From a virus, in IMG/VR virus record IMGVR_UViG_3300042328_001217, positions 1-43,687 of that record: a DNA stretch of 43,687 nt. One strand, 5' to 3'. Every line of letters begins with the position of its first letter. Positions within the stretch are counted from its first letter, which is position 1. Below, piece by piece: positions 17,601 to 26,382 of this stretch. A model generated the notes under the pieces. That model made no database searches, was not told the origin of the DNA, and saw only the letters and a list, made by a program, of their open reading frames with translations. A program made the position numbers and the translations under genes.

Positions 17601-20600
17601 AACGATCTACTTAATGGTAACTACAATGAAGCAGCTATTGCCAGCCTTGTTGACCAGGGTTTTAACGACGAAGTTTCTATTTTGCAGATTTATTCTAATG
17701 ACATCAATCCCAAAAGATTCACTACACCATATATAACGGAAATTACAAACGAAACACCACGCGAAGTCATTCAAAACATAATTGATGGTTTAGATGAAGC
17801 TGAGCATCAGATTCGTTCACTTGCTACTGGAGAAACAAGCAAGGCACCAACACTAGGACTAAAGCCTGTAAAAGAAGAAGCCCCAGCAAAACTTACGCCG
17901 GTTACAAAGAAACGTGATGTTTCTGAAAAAACTGGTCTTGTCCACCCAATGGACGTTATGGAGGAAATGTTTGGCCCTCAATTAGAAAAAATTAGGGAGT
18001 TAAGGCAGAAAAACGAAGACCAACGCAACAGCAGAAAGAAGAAAGAATACGTAGATGTTCCCGAACCTGAAATTGATCTTAATTTACAACCGGTAAATAA
18101 CGAATACACCGTAAAAGGTACCCTAATTCTGTCCGGCCAAGACAGAATGAACTCAAACGATTCTTTTGGGATAGAAGTTTTAGGGCCTACTCCTCGTGCT
18201 GGCGAGTTAGGTGTTCGCGCAGACATATATGTAAACTATCAATACAACAAATTTGACGAGGCTTTGGAAAGCATTGACGATGCTATTGGTGAGTTAACCA
18301 AGATTATTGAAGGAGAATTAGATCACCGATCTTTTGACGCAATGGCTTCTGACGTTGGCGGAGATTGGGGCGGCTCAACAATAAATGTTTTTGATACAAC
18401 AGACCCCGATTTTAACATTCTTTACGACATTGGAGATCTTTTACGTCGTGGAGAAGCTGTTGACTTAACTTCTGTAAAGCAAATAATTTCTGCTTTAGAA
18501 GAACTAAAACAGCAAATCGTTAACGTTGGAACACCGGGCGCAACCACAAAAACACCAGGACTAAAAGCACCGGCGACACCTAAACCACCAGTCAAAACAG
18601 ACTTTGAGCTAGTCAATGAAATTTTTAATACGTTTGGTTTCTCCCGTCGTACTGACGTCGGCAAAATGATCCTAAATGCTTTTGATGAAAGCCCTGTCAA
18701 AGTTGAAACCGTTCCCGACAAAATCATTGAAGGACAAAACAAATACATTGTCAAGGCGATCAACAGCGTTTTGCCTAGAGGATTCCATGTTTTTGTAGCC
18801 GGTAACGCTCCATATTTTTCCGATGGGTTTGTTGTTGTCCCAATGGAGACTACGACGTTCAAGAACGTTATTATCCCTATTGCCCCTGACGGTTCGGGTT
18901 CGTACTATTTTGACAAAAAAGGTGACGCAAAGGCTGATAGCTCTAATGTCACAAGGACGAGCGACTCAACGCCACTTCAGGCGATTATTGAAAAATACAT
19001 TAATCCTGATGGTAGCTTAAAGGAAAAGGGTAAACCTCTTCAGGAGGTTGGTCGCGACATTAGCGACGGCGTGGTTGTTGTTGTTTTAGAAACAGCCGAT
19101 GGCGAAAGGGCCTACGTACCGCTAGAGCGTTATCAAGCTATTGGTAAGGCACAGTATTACTATACCGGAGAACAGCCAGTTTTGTTTGACAGCGCTGGCC
19201 AGTTCGGCGTTGTTATGTCAAGCAAACCAGCATTGTTTGAGGGTGGCACAAAGGTTGACAGACTTGTTTCTTCTTTAGAAGGCATGAAGCTTACCCCTTC
19301 TCAATTTAATGGAAGAATGGTTAAGACCGTCATTGAAGATTTTAGAAACGCTCTTGGCGGAACACCTAGAGAAATTGACGTCACATACCAGCCGGGTTAC
19401 GAACCTAAACCAAAGCCCCTTACTCCCAAGAAGCCAAAGGCAACCAAGCCTTCAGAAGTAAAACCTGACGACAACATTGTGGATCCCGTTGTTCGCGAAG
19501 CTGTCTACACCAAAGAGGTAGTAGACGCCATGGCTGCTGATGCTGCAGCAAAGATGGACGCTGCACAAACTTTCAACGAAAAGATTAAAGCTTTCCAAGA
19601 GTTCCTTGACCTATCCAAGAAGTATGACGCTGAAGTGGCCCGTATGGCTGTTGAGCTTGAGCCATCCCGTAACGCTCGTGCAAAGAAAAAGAAGATTGAA
19701 GAAAAGATTGCCAAGCTTCGTGCCGCTTTAGAAGAACTGCCTGAACAAGCTGAAGCCGCTGATGCTGCCATCGAAGCCATGCTCACCAATCCGTTCTATG
19801 ACGCATATATGAACATGGATGGCAGCACCCCACTAGATGTTGCTTTAGAAGGTGGGTACCCATCAGAAATTGGTGGCTTTGAGATCGAAAGCCCAGGCGG
19901 GGAAAACGTTCGACTCATCGGCCCAATGTATTACCCCTCCGGTGTACCAAAAGAATTCTTTGGTGGTATTGAAACCGAAGTAACCCGTGAAGGTTTTACG
20001 GGCTATGAAAAGCTTTCAAGCGAACACTATCGAGATGGTGACCGGCAAGTAATTTTCTCATTGCGAGAACTTGCTATTCGCATGGGGCGTCAAGTACGCC
20101 AAATGGCAATGAACGATAAATTCCGTGCTCTTGTAAAGCAGTTCGGAAAGTCGGCTTCAGAAATCCTTGGGGAAGAATACACTCAGGGGCTATACGAACA
20201 GGCTGTAGCTTACGTAGACAACATGCCGATCGATGCTCTTCGCGTTCACGTTGCAGAAAAAATATCTGAATCGTTGAAAACAGACATGCCGATTTCGGGT
20301 ATTGCATCCCCTGGCCCTGGTGTAAAGAACCAAAAAGCCGTACGAGAATTTGCTATCAATTTTGAATTTGGCCGACTTATTGGTGAAGCCATGCGAGCAC
20401 GTGGATACGAAGCAATTGATCCATATGCCAAAATCAAGGATGTTATCCCTGCACAAAACATCACTGCTCGTCGTGCTGGAGAAACCGTTGCCGACGTAGA
20501 TATGGATGGGCCGTTTGATGACCCCGCTCCCGACGACATCGTTCCTGAAACAATGTTTTTGCCAAAGGGCATTAAAGAAAAGATGGCTCAGGTTGTTAGC

Positions 20601-22019
20601 ACCAAGAACGAAGGTGCTTTTGAAAAAGCAATGCGTGGAGCCCAAAAGGTTACCTCGTTCTTTAAGGTCGGAACACTTGCTCTGTCCATCCCTTGGCAAA
20701 TTGGGGACCTGACAAGCAGCATGATCATTTCAACAATGTCCGGGGTTGATCCACGAACATTAATTAAATACATGAAGGAAATCAAAATCCAGGAATACGG
20801 TGAAGGACCAGGCAGCTTACGCCGAATGGTTGACCCCAACGCCGACTGGACAAACTTCCGTCGTGGACCGTTGGCTCGACTCGCTGGTGAATCAGGAGTA
20901 CAGAACCTTGGGCAAACACTTCAGGAACGTTCCTACTTGTATGGCGAAGACTTGCGTCCTGAGCGTGGAGTCGTGGATCGCTTAACTGGTGGCCGCCTAA
21001 AGTTTGTCAGCGACGCAGCGGCTGCCGTAACGGGTGTTTCTTTTAAGATTAACGAAACCATCAACAAGATTGTTCGTCACGCATTCTTCCTTGAACAACT
21101 TGATATTCAACTTCGTCAGCGTGGACAAACCCTTGAGTCGCTAAAGAACGTAGAGAACTGGCAGAACGATTCTAAGTTGCGAGAAGCTGTATTTGATGCA
21201 GCACGTTCTGCAAACCAATGGCTTGGTGACTATGCGAACCTCAGCGTCCGGGAACGTAAATACATGGGGCCATTGATTCCGTTTTGGTCATGGATTCGCC
21301 ACATTCACGGTGTCTTTGATCTCGTTGCAGTCAACAACCCTGAAGCACTGTTCTACTACATGTACCTGGGTACGCTTGCAGACGCTGAAGATGATCCGTT
21401 GGGTCTTCGCCGTGGCGGCTTCAATGTGTTCGGTGGAGTGGCGTCAAGCAACTGGCTAAACCCGTTTGCTGACGTCGTTGCTGGTCCAATTGGTAGCGCT
21501 CTTCTTGAACAAGACCTACGCCCTGCTGGTGGTTCGCTTGGTCCCGTACCTCGCCTTTTGGGTGGCGCTGTTGGATATGACGTTTCTCGATTCGGACTCA
21601 TTCGCCGTCCAAGCGGAACAGGTGGGTATTCCGAAAGTGGAGAACAAACTTCACGATCCGTACTGCCGTTGGTTGGTGGTTCGGTTAGCGAAACAGCAGG
21701 ATTCACAGCCCAGCAGTTCCCGATTGTTCAACGTCTTCTCAACCTGAACCCAACACCGTTCGAGAACATCCCTGGAACACGTATTGCGCTCGGTCCAGTA
21801 GCTCGTTTCCAAACAGGTGAAGCACGACTGTCATCCACAACCGGGCGACGCATTGAACAGCCTGGTGGTCGCCTTGCGTCTGCTCTGCGTATGTTTGGTG
21901 GACCACTCGTTCCATACCGCACAGACGAACAGATTGCTGAAGTTCTTTCTGCTGCTCGCCAAAAGCTTATTACCCTTGATGAAATCCAGCGCCAGCGGGA
22001 ACTGCAGGGAGCACCATGA
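14658..22019 (+). CDS. Giant multi-domain ejected/polyvalent-type protein
   Basis: A 2,453-residue protein. In order: a Pro/Thr-rich N-terminus (1-50), a hydrophobic Gly-rich segment (about 85-118), Ala/Arg-rich helices, a coiled coil (about 664-845), three related modules starting near 861, 1096 and 1315, a second coiled coil (about 1620-1715), and a C-terminal region with DYANLSVRERKYMGPLIPFW near residue 2190. That last pattern, a DY..L...E....PF..W core, recurs in very large phage virion proteins. I see no convincing catalytic motif. With no tape measure and a short-tail gene set, an ejected protein that helps DNA cross the envelope is likely. Coupled to genes on both sides. Confidence 0.75.
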   Translation: MAAKRLTPTSGIPVPPVPPVPVVPGLPGLTPPTTTVPPTTPKTTGPTRTTSNKVKTRLGTVEMEQLAGDPATRLKTEGRAIRDLIVNAPVGFTQFVVGAGIDIGKGALEVGSKLIPGVNFEAGRFRTTEDLISSFGRTGQFLGRALNPVRMAGAAIDPRNPKYDPLPPHYMEALEKNQSILPFIIEDFGNISMAGSIYSGVAKGAIRGVTLGEAAARAERTAASNAMASAAAGSAEAAEAAARMAKADAQLARIARTKDVLGKQADIGRNIARQADRVGALPFKPYTYTTRKLLGLYRDGIYLGPDGRYARWGQKASEGYAEQAQRLVDEGVSMDDERVVNLMNKSVKAGRRSVAREVMKQVRAATRDAENEQGSAVRAVTSQMMDPLHKDVIDPETNQPYGELSLDEAAAVLAVIGGNAQIINRLAARYNISPRVLALMGRYDFKEEYSLSQRAAEMARDFMNYSPENPGTLTPERYERLADAADKVSNVVFKAMIERAAAGYGRRNALDPAYMVPTPFVERLERNILESIKQAEKALRKERSKKTPNTAEVSRLEIILNDRYALYEAWGEVKEAGIFDLPVDHPDRIATLKGFVDQLPIELALDPTMYPASMRVPVEFYRRIRRAMAAKIIGDEGGPEPVGPDGEPTGPRLTPARSTREGAVEAELAKRERSKEAIERKIKQTAEQIDKLEVQHAKLVERILRYDVVDAYIGGASFIQIVGDFNLDGNLVRKILENSPVARTYRRLQNIRTRLAEIESQVGSANIDKIDAIMAEADRLNQEAAAAQAEYERVAALAEAERQQIEAEADALNEELYDLEEGMGDYEGQYEDAGGVVEDIYEDDGTIVVEDGEAPTGVIRDPYDVVKEIFGDEIDKRDKVASDETGKNAPNKKLATQFPELKQDITPQPTLPGSDFDVQISAKSRIGSSFLDGKTDVEHDKTVEMHLDDGSVEFHIFISGEKGVNAFNNVLQQIETTRRVLNDLLNGNYNEAAIASLVDQGFNDEVSILQIYSNDINPKRFTTPYITEITNETPREVIQNIIDGLDEAEHQIRSLATGETSKAPTLGLKPVKEEAPAKLTPVTKKRDVSEKTGLVHPMDVMEEMFGPQLEKIRELRQKNEDQRNSRKKKEYVDVPEPEIDLNLQPVNNEYTVKGTLILSGQDRMNSNDSFGIEVLGPTPRAGELGVRADIYVNYQYNKFDEALESIDDAIGELTKIIEGELDHRSFDAMASDVGGDWGGSTINVFDTTDPDFNILYDIGDLLRRGEAVDLTSVKQIISALEELKQQIVNVGTPGATTKTPGLKAPATPKPPVKTDFELVNEIFNTFGFSRRTDVGKMILNAFDESPVKVETVPDKIIEGQNKYIVKAINSVLPRGFHVFVAGNAPYFSDGFVVVPMETTTFKNVIIPIAPDGSGSYYFDKKGDAKADSSNVTRTSDSTPLQAIIEKYINPDGSLKEKGKPLQEVGRDISDGVVVVVLETADGERAYVPLERYQAIGKAQYYYTGEQPVLFDSAGQFGVVMSSKPALFEGGTKVDRLVSSLEGMKLTPSQFNGRMVKTVIEDFRNALGGTPREIDVTYQPGYEPKPKPLTPKKPKATKPSEVKPDDNIVDPVVREAVYTKEVVDAMAADAAAKMDAAQTFNEKIKAFQEFLDLSKKYDAEVARMAVELEPSRNARAKKKKIEEKIAKLRAALEELPEQAEAADAAIEAMLTNPFYDAYMNMDGSTPLDVALEGGYPSEIGGFEIESPGGENVRLIGPMYYPSGVPKEFFGGIETEVTREGFTGYEKLSSEHYRDGDRQVIFSLRELAIRMGRQVRQMAMNDKFRALVKQFGKSASEILGEEYTQGLYEQAVAYVDNMPIDALRVHVAEKISESLKTDMPISGIASPGPGVKNQKAVREFAINFEFGRLIGEAMRARGYEAIDPYAKIKDVIPAQNITARRAGETVADVDMDGPFDDPAPDDIVPETMFLPKGIKEKMAQVVSTKNEGAFEKAMRGAQKVTSFFKVGTLALSIPWQIGDLTSSMIISTMSGVDPRTLIKYMKEIKIQEYGEGPGSLRRMVDPNADWTNFRRGPLARLAGESGVQNLGQTLQERSYLYGEDLRPERGVVDRLTGGRLKFVSDAAAAVTGVSFKINETINKIVRHAFFLEQLDIQLRQRGQTLESLKNVENWQNDSKLREAVFDAARSANQWLGDYANLSVRERKYMGPLIPFWSWIRHIHGVFDLVAVNNPEALFYYMYLGTLADAEDDPLGLRRGGFNVFGGVASSNWLNPFADVVAGPIGSALLEQDLRPAGGSLGPVPRLLGGAVGYDVSRFGLIRRPSGTGGYSESGEQTSRSVLPLVGGSVSETAGFTAQQFPIVQRLLNLNPTPFENIPGTRIALGPVARFQTGEARLSSTTGRRIEQPGGRLASALRMFGGPLVPYRTDEQIAEVLSAARQKLITLDEIQRQRELQGAP

Positions 22020-22387
22020 TGTACAGCGTTTCTGTTATGGGTCGCCGCCCCTGGACGACCAACCAGGAACGCAAGAAAGGTTCCCATTACCTTCGTTCTG
22101 AAACGACAAAATGGTGGCGGCAAAGCTTTTGTGAGGCTGCAGAAGAAGCAGATATCCCCCACTTTGATTCCATTAGAATTGAGGTGACCCCGATCCTGCC
22201 TGACCGCAAGATGCAGGATACAGGGGCTTGCTACCCTACGGCCAAGGCAGCTATTGACGGACTAGTAGACGCTGGGGTAATTGACGACGACGCCCCACAG
22301 TATGTCCCTACCATTACGTTCCATTCTCCTGTAATATCTAAGGGTAGGCAGGGGCTAGAAATTCTTATTATTCCGGAAGGAAATTAA
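22016..22387 (+). CDS. RusA-like Holliday junction resolvase
   Basis: A 123-residue protein. DTGACYPTAKAAIDGLVDAG (68-87) followed by DDD at 90-92 resembles the RusA pattern of Asp, then Lys and Asp, then a DD pair. Full RusA enzymes bind metal through such aspartates and cut four-way junctions to resolve recombination or packaging intermediates. This version matches the actinobacterial-phage subgroup I recall. It overlaps the giant gene stop (ATGATG) and so may be expressed late, for processing DNA before packaging. Confidence 0.65.
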   Translation: MMYSVSVMGRRPWTTNQERKKGSHYLRSETTKWWRQSFCEAAEEADIPHFDSIRIEVTPILPDRKMQDTGACYPTAKAAIDGLVDAGVIDDDAPQYVPTITFHSPVISKGRQGLEILIIPEGN

Positions 22388-22391
22388 CAAC

Positions 22392-22649
22392 ATGAGGTCA
22401 CCAAATCCACCACGGTTTACACCCCGACCCACACCCCCTAACCGGACCGACGCAAGCGGAAATAGCGGTTTTGGAGCAACTAGCAAACCGTCTAAAAAGA
22501 AAAGACCAGTTTCTGCATTAGCGGAAACCATGGCGAGCGCAGCAATGGACCCAGCAAGGTTTGTCGGTTCCGCTGTTAAGGGTGTTGCTGGAACCGTTGG
22601 TCGTGCAGGAAAGCTATTGTCAGGCGAAAATCCTTACAAAAAGAAATAG
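22392..22649 (+). CDS. Small basic protein, unknown
   Basis: An 85-residue Pro/Lys/Ser-rich protein with GGAAGGAAAT before ATG. The N-terminal 40 residues are disordered and basic; residues about 41-75 form an Ala/Val/Gly amphipathic segment. It is the first of three small basic proteins in a row. DNA binding or virion packing is possible but not shown. Confidence 0.55.
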   Translation: MRSPNPPRFTPRPTPPNRTDASGNSGFGATSKPSKKKRPVSALAETMASAAMDPARFVGSAVKGVAGTVGRAGKLLSGENPYKKK

Positions 22650-22657
22650 TCCAGTCA

Positions 22658-22813
22658 ATGGCTAAGAAAGCATTTTGGGACAAGAAAAACCCAAACAAGA
22701 AGTCAGAAAAGCTTTCGCTTGCACAGAAGAAGGCTGCCAAGGCACGTGCCGCTAAGGCTGGCCGCCCCTACCCTAATCTTGTAGATAACGCTTGGGCTTC
22801 CCGCAATGGCTAG
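22658..22813 (+). CDS. 51-residue Lys/Ala-rich basic protein
   Basis: ATG at 22658, TAG ending 22813. The sequence is rich in Lys, Ala and Arg and has AKAGRPYPNLVDNAWA near the C-terminus, a pattern I associate with small conserved phage proteins encoded next to the following gene. It overlaps that gene by eight bases. Function unknown; strong positive charge suggests nucleic-acid binding. Confidence 0.65.
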   Translation: MAKKAFWDKKNPNKKSEKLSLAQKKAAKARAAKAGRPYPNLVDNAWASRNG

Positions 22814-23075
22814 TCCTGCTTGGCAACGCAAAGAGGGCAAGAACCCCGAAGGTGGTCTGAATGCTAAAGGCCGCGCCTCTTACAATCGTGCTACCGGAGG
22901 CAACCTAAAACCCCCTGTTTCTCGCGAACAAGCAAAGAAGTCCAAGAAGTCCGCTGCTCGTCGTGAAGCATTTTGCCGTCGCATGGAGGGCATGAAGTCA
23001 AAGCTGACCAGCGAGAAGACTGCCCGTGACCCTGATAGCAGGATCAACAAAGCACTTCGGAAGTGGGACTGCTGA
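22806..23075 (+). CDS. DUF6321-like small basic protein
   Basis: An 89-residue protein containing KEGKNPEGGLNAKGRASYN (about 9-27), then KPPVS, then AARREAFCRRMEGM and a C-terminal WDC. This arrangement is characteristic of a widespread small phage and bacterial family that I recall as DUF6321. Its function is unknown. The gene overlaps both neighbours; the next gene starts at the ATG inside the TGATG junction. Confidence 0.75.
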   Translation: MASPAWQRKEGKNPEGGLNAKGRASYNRATGGNLKPPVSREQAKKSKKSAARREAFCRRMEGMKSKLTSEKTARDPDSRINKALRKWDC

Positions 23076-25399
23076 TGGTTCCACGTTCTGCAAACGCTGC
23101 TGAAGCAGCACTTTTAGCCAAGAAAAAGGCTGCTAGAAACCAGCCAAAGCCACCGTTTGATCCAAGCGACCCAAGCACCTGGCCACAAGCTACGCCTGGA
23201 CGTGTTGCCCAAATGCAGGCCGATCAAGGCTACAAGCCGTTGACAGGCAAAGCTACGGGGCAATACGTAGCACCCGACACCAACATGTATAACGCCACTC
23301 CTACGGATGTTGCTCGCGGCACGGTTGGTTTTTTAAACACAAACTTGCGCGACCCTTTGTATCGCACTTTTAGTACGCAAAACTTGCAAAAAGCTTTTAA
23401 CCCGAACACTAACGAAACAGACCGTGCTTTAGCTATTGCTGAAGACACATTAAACATTGCTTCTGTTGTGCCCGGTGTTAGGGCTATTGGTGGTTACATC
23501 GATGACGCTGCTCGTTTTGCTGATGATGGCGTCAATGCCCTTGCCAGGGCGTGGGGCAGGTACAGAAATAGAGGTCAAGTCGCTGATTCTTCATCAACTC
23601 CTCAACAGTACGTTTCAAATAGATTGGCAAAAGCCGTTCGCACCGAAGAGGAATTGGCAGAAAATGTATCTAAAGAGATTTCAAACATAAAACTTCGCCC
23701 CGAACAAATGGTTGGCCCAAATAGGCCAATATTTAGAAGGCCCGAATGGGACGAAGAACTACCTTCAGGTGTCAAAAGATTTTGGCACAGCAATCCGGAA
23801 GGTGGCAAAATTCCGTCAAATCTGATGTCTATGCAAGAAGCAGCAAGAATCCCTGAAAGAAGAGGCAGTGGTGCCACTCAATTGTTTAGTGGTGGCATAT
23901 ACAATACCGATTCAGGTTATATTTCTGCTTTGTATCCGCGTGATTATTCTGAATTTGCTAACACGATTGTTAAATCATCTACGCTGCCGTATTCCGTTAT
24001 GCCGGACCAGTTAATTGATGATTTAATAAGCGTACCAGGGACTTGGGCTGGCGTTACCGGCTCTGATGCGCCTTTTAAGCAGCCGGAAGTATTGAAAAAA
24101 ATTCGTCAAATGCAGGTTGACGATTTTAAAAACCAATTTTTAAACCTTGACACTCCGATTGAATCTGTCCCTTTTGGCGATAGAACTTCTTCAGTTTTAA
24201 TGCAGCGCAGAGGGATGTGGTCGGGCAAAACACTTCGGGAAGTTTTGGAAGAAGCGGAAACCCCCGAAAGGGCGCGTCAAATTATTGAAGATTCCTTGCG
24301 TCCAATTGTCTATAAGCCATCAACACAAGTCGATAGTGCTCTTCCTCTTGCTAGACAAAAAGCTGCCCAAAACGAAAGAATAGATTTTAGACACCCAATT
24401 ATTAAAAACGCCGATGGGTCTTATAGCAGATCCGCTATTGTTGCCCCCGATTCGGGTTTGTATTTGTTTGGTAAAGAAGCGGAAAGAGGATTGGAAAAAA
24501 CTTTTTCTCAAGAATATTTTGATAAATTAAAATTATTACAAGAACAAAATTACGCCGACGAGTTACAACAGCTAAAAGAACTCTACCCAAATAGACCAGA
24601 TAGTTTTTATGAAGAAGCGATAAATGCTGCCAACAATTCTGCCGACACAATTACCCCCTCAGGTGTTTACGGTGTTTTTCAACAACATTTTAAAATTCCT
24701 AAATTTACAGAAACTTCACACGCGTTTCCTGGACAAAACTATTGGGATCTACCTATTGTAAGAAACGCAGATGGCAGCATTCAATCGGTTGCTGGGTTAA
24801 AAGCTATAGACATCGACAAGGGAACACCTGAAACATTTAATGAACTAGCTAATCAGATTGAAGCATTTGTCAACGCTGAACACCCATTTCAAATCAATAA
24901 TCCGGAAGTTCTTAAAGCGATTGAATCGATCAGAACATTGCATGATGTTCAAAACAAGACGCAGCAATTTGCATGGGTTCAAAATAGATTGGTTAGTTTG
25001 TTAACACCACGAAACAATATGTTCAGTATAGGCACCGACTCTACGGTAAAAGAAAATTTATACAATTTTTTAGAACAACAGGGTTACGGTGTTATACCGC
25101 ACTCCGGTGGGCAGGTTACAGGCGGTCAATCACACTTGGCATTAAATTTTTTAAAACCTGAGCTTTTGCCTCCGTCGACATACGCTCCACCAATAGGGGC
25201 TGATTTTGGCGACGCTTTATCTTCTATCGCTCGTCAAAAAGCTATTCAAATGCGCGAACTGAGGTCCCAAGGAACAGGCAGGGAACTCACTGGTTACCTA
25301 GCACAAGAACGAATGAACAAGCGGTTGATGGATGCTGCCCGCGCCGCACGTTTGGCACCAATAGCTGGCACCCCTAGACAAGCCACAAGCAATCGCTAA
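23075..25399 (+). CDS. Large unknown protein with ART-like pattern
   Basis: A 774-residue protein. ATG at 23075 overlaps the previous TGA, so I prefer it to GTG at 23063. A disordered Pro/Lys N-terminus is followed by alpha/beta regions. FWHSNPEGG (His at about 238), SGGIYNTDSGYISALY (about 272-287) and GYGVIPHSGG with GGQSHLALNFLKPELL (about 670-698) recall ADP-ribosyltransferase-like polyvalent domains, but the spacing is very large and no catalytic Glu is clear. It may be a late virion protein or an injected effector. Local AT content rises between 23.9 and 25.1 kb, hinting at a different origin. Confidence 0.6.
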   Translation: MVPRSANAAEAALLAKKKAARNQPKPPFDPSDPSTWPQATPGRVAQMQADQGYKPLTGKATGQYVAPDTNMYNATPTDVARGTVGFLNTNLRDPLYRTFSTQNLQKAFNPNTNETDRALAIAEDTLNIASVVPGVRAIGGYIDDAARFADDGVNALARAWGRYRNRGQVADSSSTPQQYVSNRLAKAVRTEEELAENVSKEISNIKLRPEQMVGPNRPIFRRPEWDEELPSGVKRFWHSNPEGGKIPSNLMSMQEAARIPERRGSGATQLFSGGIYNTDSGYISALYPRDYSEFANTIVKSSTLPYSVMPDQLIDDLISVPGTWAGVTGSDAPFKQPEVLKKIRQMQVDDFKNQFLNLDTPIESVPFGDRTSSVLMQRRGMWSGKTLREVLEEAETPERARQIIEDSLRPIVYKPSTQVDSALPLARQKAAQNERIDFRHPIIKNADGSYSRSAIVAPDSGLYLFGKEAERGLEKTFSQEYFDKLKLLQEQNYADELQQLKELYPNRPDSFYEEAINAANNSADTITPSGVYGVFQQHFKIPKFTETSHAFPGQNYWDLPIVRNADGSIQSVAGLKAIDIDKGTPETFNELANQIEAFVNAEHPFQINNPEVLKAIESIRTLHDVQNKTQQFAWVQNRLVSLLTPRNNMFSIGTDSTVKENLYNFLEQQGYGVIPHSGGQVTGGQSHLALNFLKPELLPPSTYAPPIGADFGDALSSIARQKAIQMRELRSQGTGRELTGYLAQERMNKRLMDAARAARLAPIAGTPRQATSNR

Positions 25400-25404
25400 T
25401 ATAA

Positions 25405-25419
25405 CCTCCGGATTGGAGG
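25405..25419 (+). promoter_or_regulatory. Hairpin covering the Shine-Dalgarno of the phosphoesterase
   Basis: CCTCC (25405-25409) can pair with GGAGG (25415-25419), the ribosome binding site five bases before the ATG at 25424. The five-base loop is GGATT. If formed, it would limit translation initiation. Confidence 0.45.
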
Positions 25420-25423
25420 AACA

Positions 25424-26380
25424 ATGACAATCATTATTAAGCCGTCAAAACCCGAATGGCCAGTTATTCAACAGGGACCAAAGGTTCAACTTCCACGAAA
25501 CAGGAGCAAACCAACAAACGCCGGCACCAAGCGTTGCGTTATTTTGCCGGACTGCCAAATCGGCTTTTACCGTGACCGCAAAGGGAAGCTACAGCCTACC
25601 CATGACGAACGGGCTATCGACCTGGCCCTTGAGATCACCAAGCGAGCCAAGCCTGACGTTGTGGTGCTGTTGGGTGACAACCTGGACCTGCCCGAACTGA
25701 GTAAGTACCGGATTACCCCTGCTTACCAACAGACCACCCAAGAGACAATCGACAGGGCTACCGTCCTGTGTGCTCAGATCCGATCTGCCGCACCCCATGC
25801 CCAAATCATATGGCTAGCAGGCAATCATGAGGAGCGCCTTCCAAACCACATCCTAGACAACGCTAGGGCCGCATTTGGACTTCGACGAGGCAATATACCT
25901 GACACGTGGCCAGTCCTCTCTGTGCCCTTCCTGTGCCGTATGGAGGACTTCCAGGTGGACTACCGACCTGGCTACCCAGCTTCCCATGTGTGGCTGAATA
26001 ACAAGATCCGAATCATCCACGGGCACAAGGTTAAGAGCAGTGGCTCCACCGCCCATATGTACCTGGCCAATGAAAAACATAGCGTAATCTATGGGCACAT
26101 CCACCGTATCGAGCTCGCCTACAAAACAAGGGAGGATTTTGATGGTCCTAGAACAATTATGGCAGCGTCTCCGGGGTGCTTGGCTCGCCTTGACGGGGCG
26201 GTTCCGAGTACTAAGCAGGGAATGGACGCTGATGGTCGCCCGCTGGTATCTCATGAGAACTGGCAACAAGGACTAGCCGTAGTGGAATATGAAACTACCG
26301 GCAAGAACAGGTTTACCTACGAGTGTATCCCTATTTTTGACGGTACTGCCTCATGGAGAGGTGAATGGTTTAGTGTATAG
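25424..26380 (+). CDS. Calcineurin-like metallophosphoesterase
   Basis: A 318-residue protein with the complete metal-site order of the family: DCQ at 43-45 (usual DxH with Gln in place of His), GDN at 84-86, GNHEE at 133-137, HGH at 199-201 and GHIH at 224-227. These enzymes use a two-metal centre to hydrolyse phosphodiesters or phosphomonoesters. Phage versions may process DNA ends or nucleotides; the substrate cannot be told here. The D-x-Q variant occurs in several active relatives but may alter metal choice. GGAGG precedes ATG and lies in a small hairpin. Confidence 0.85.
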   Translation: MTIIIKPSKPEWPVIQQGPKVQLPRNRSKPTNAGTKRCVILPDCQIGFYRDRKGKLQPTHDERAIDLALEITKRAKPDVVVLLGDNLDLPELSKYRITPAYQQTTQETIDRATVLCAQIRSAAPHAQIIWLAGNHEERLPNHILDNARAAFGLRRGNIPDTWPVLSVPFLCRMEDFQVDYRPGYPASHVWLNNKIRIIHGHKVKSSGSTAHMYLANEKHSVIYGHIHRIELAYKTREDFDGPRTIMAASPGCLARLDGAVPSTKQGMDADGRPLVSHENWQQGLAVVEYETTGKNRFTYECIPIFDGTASWRGEWFSV

Positions 26381-26382
26381 GG

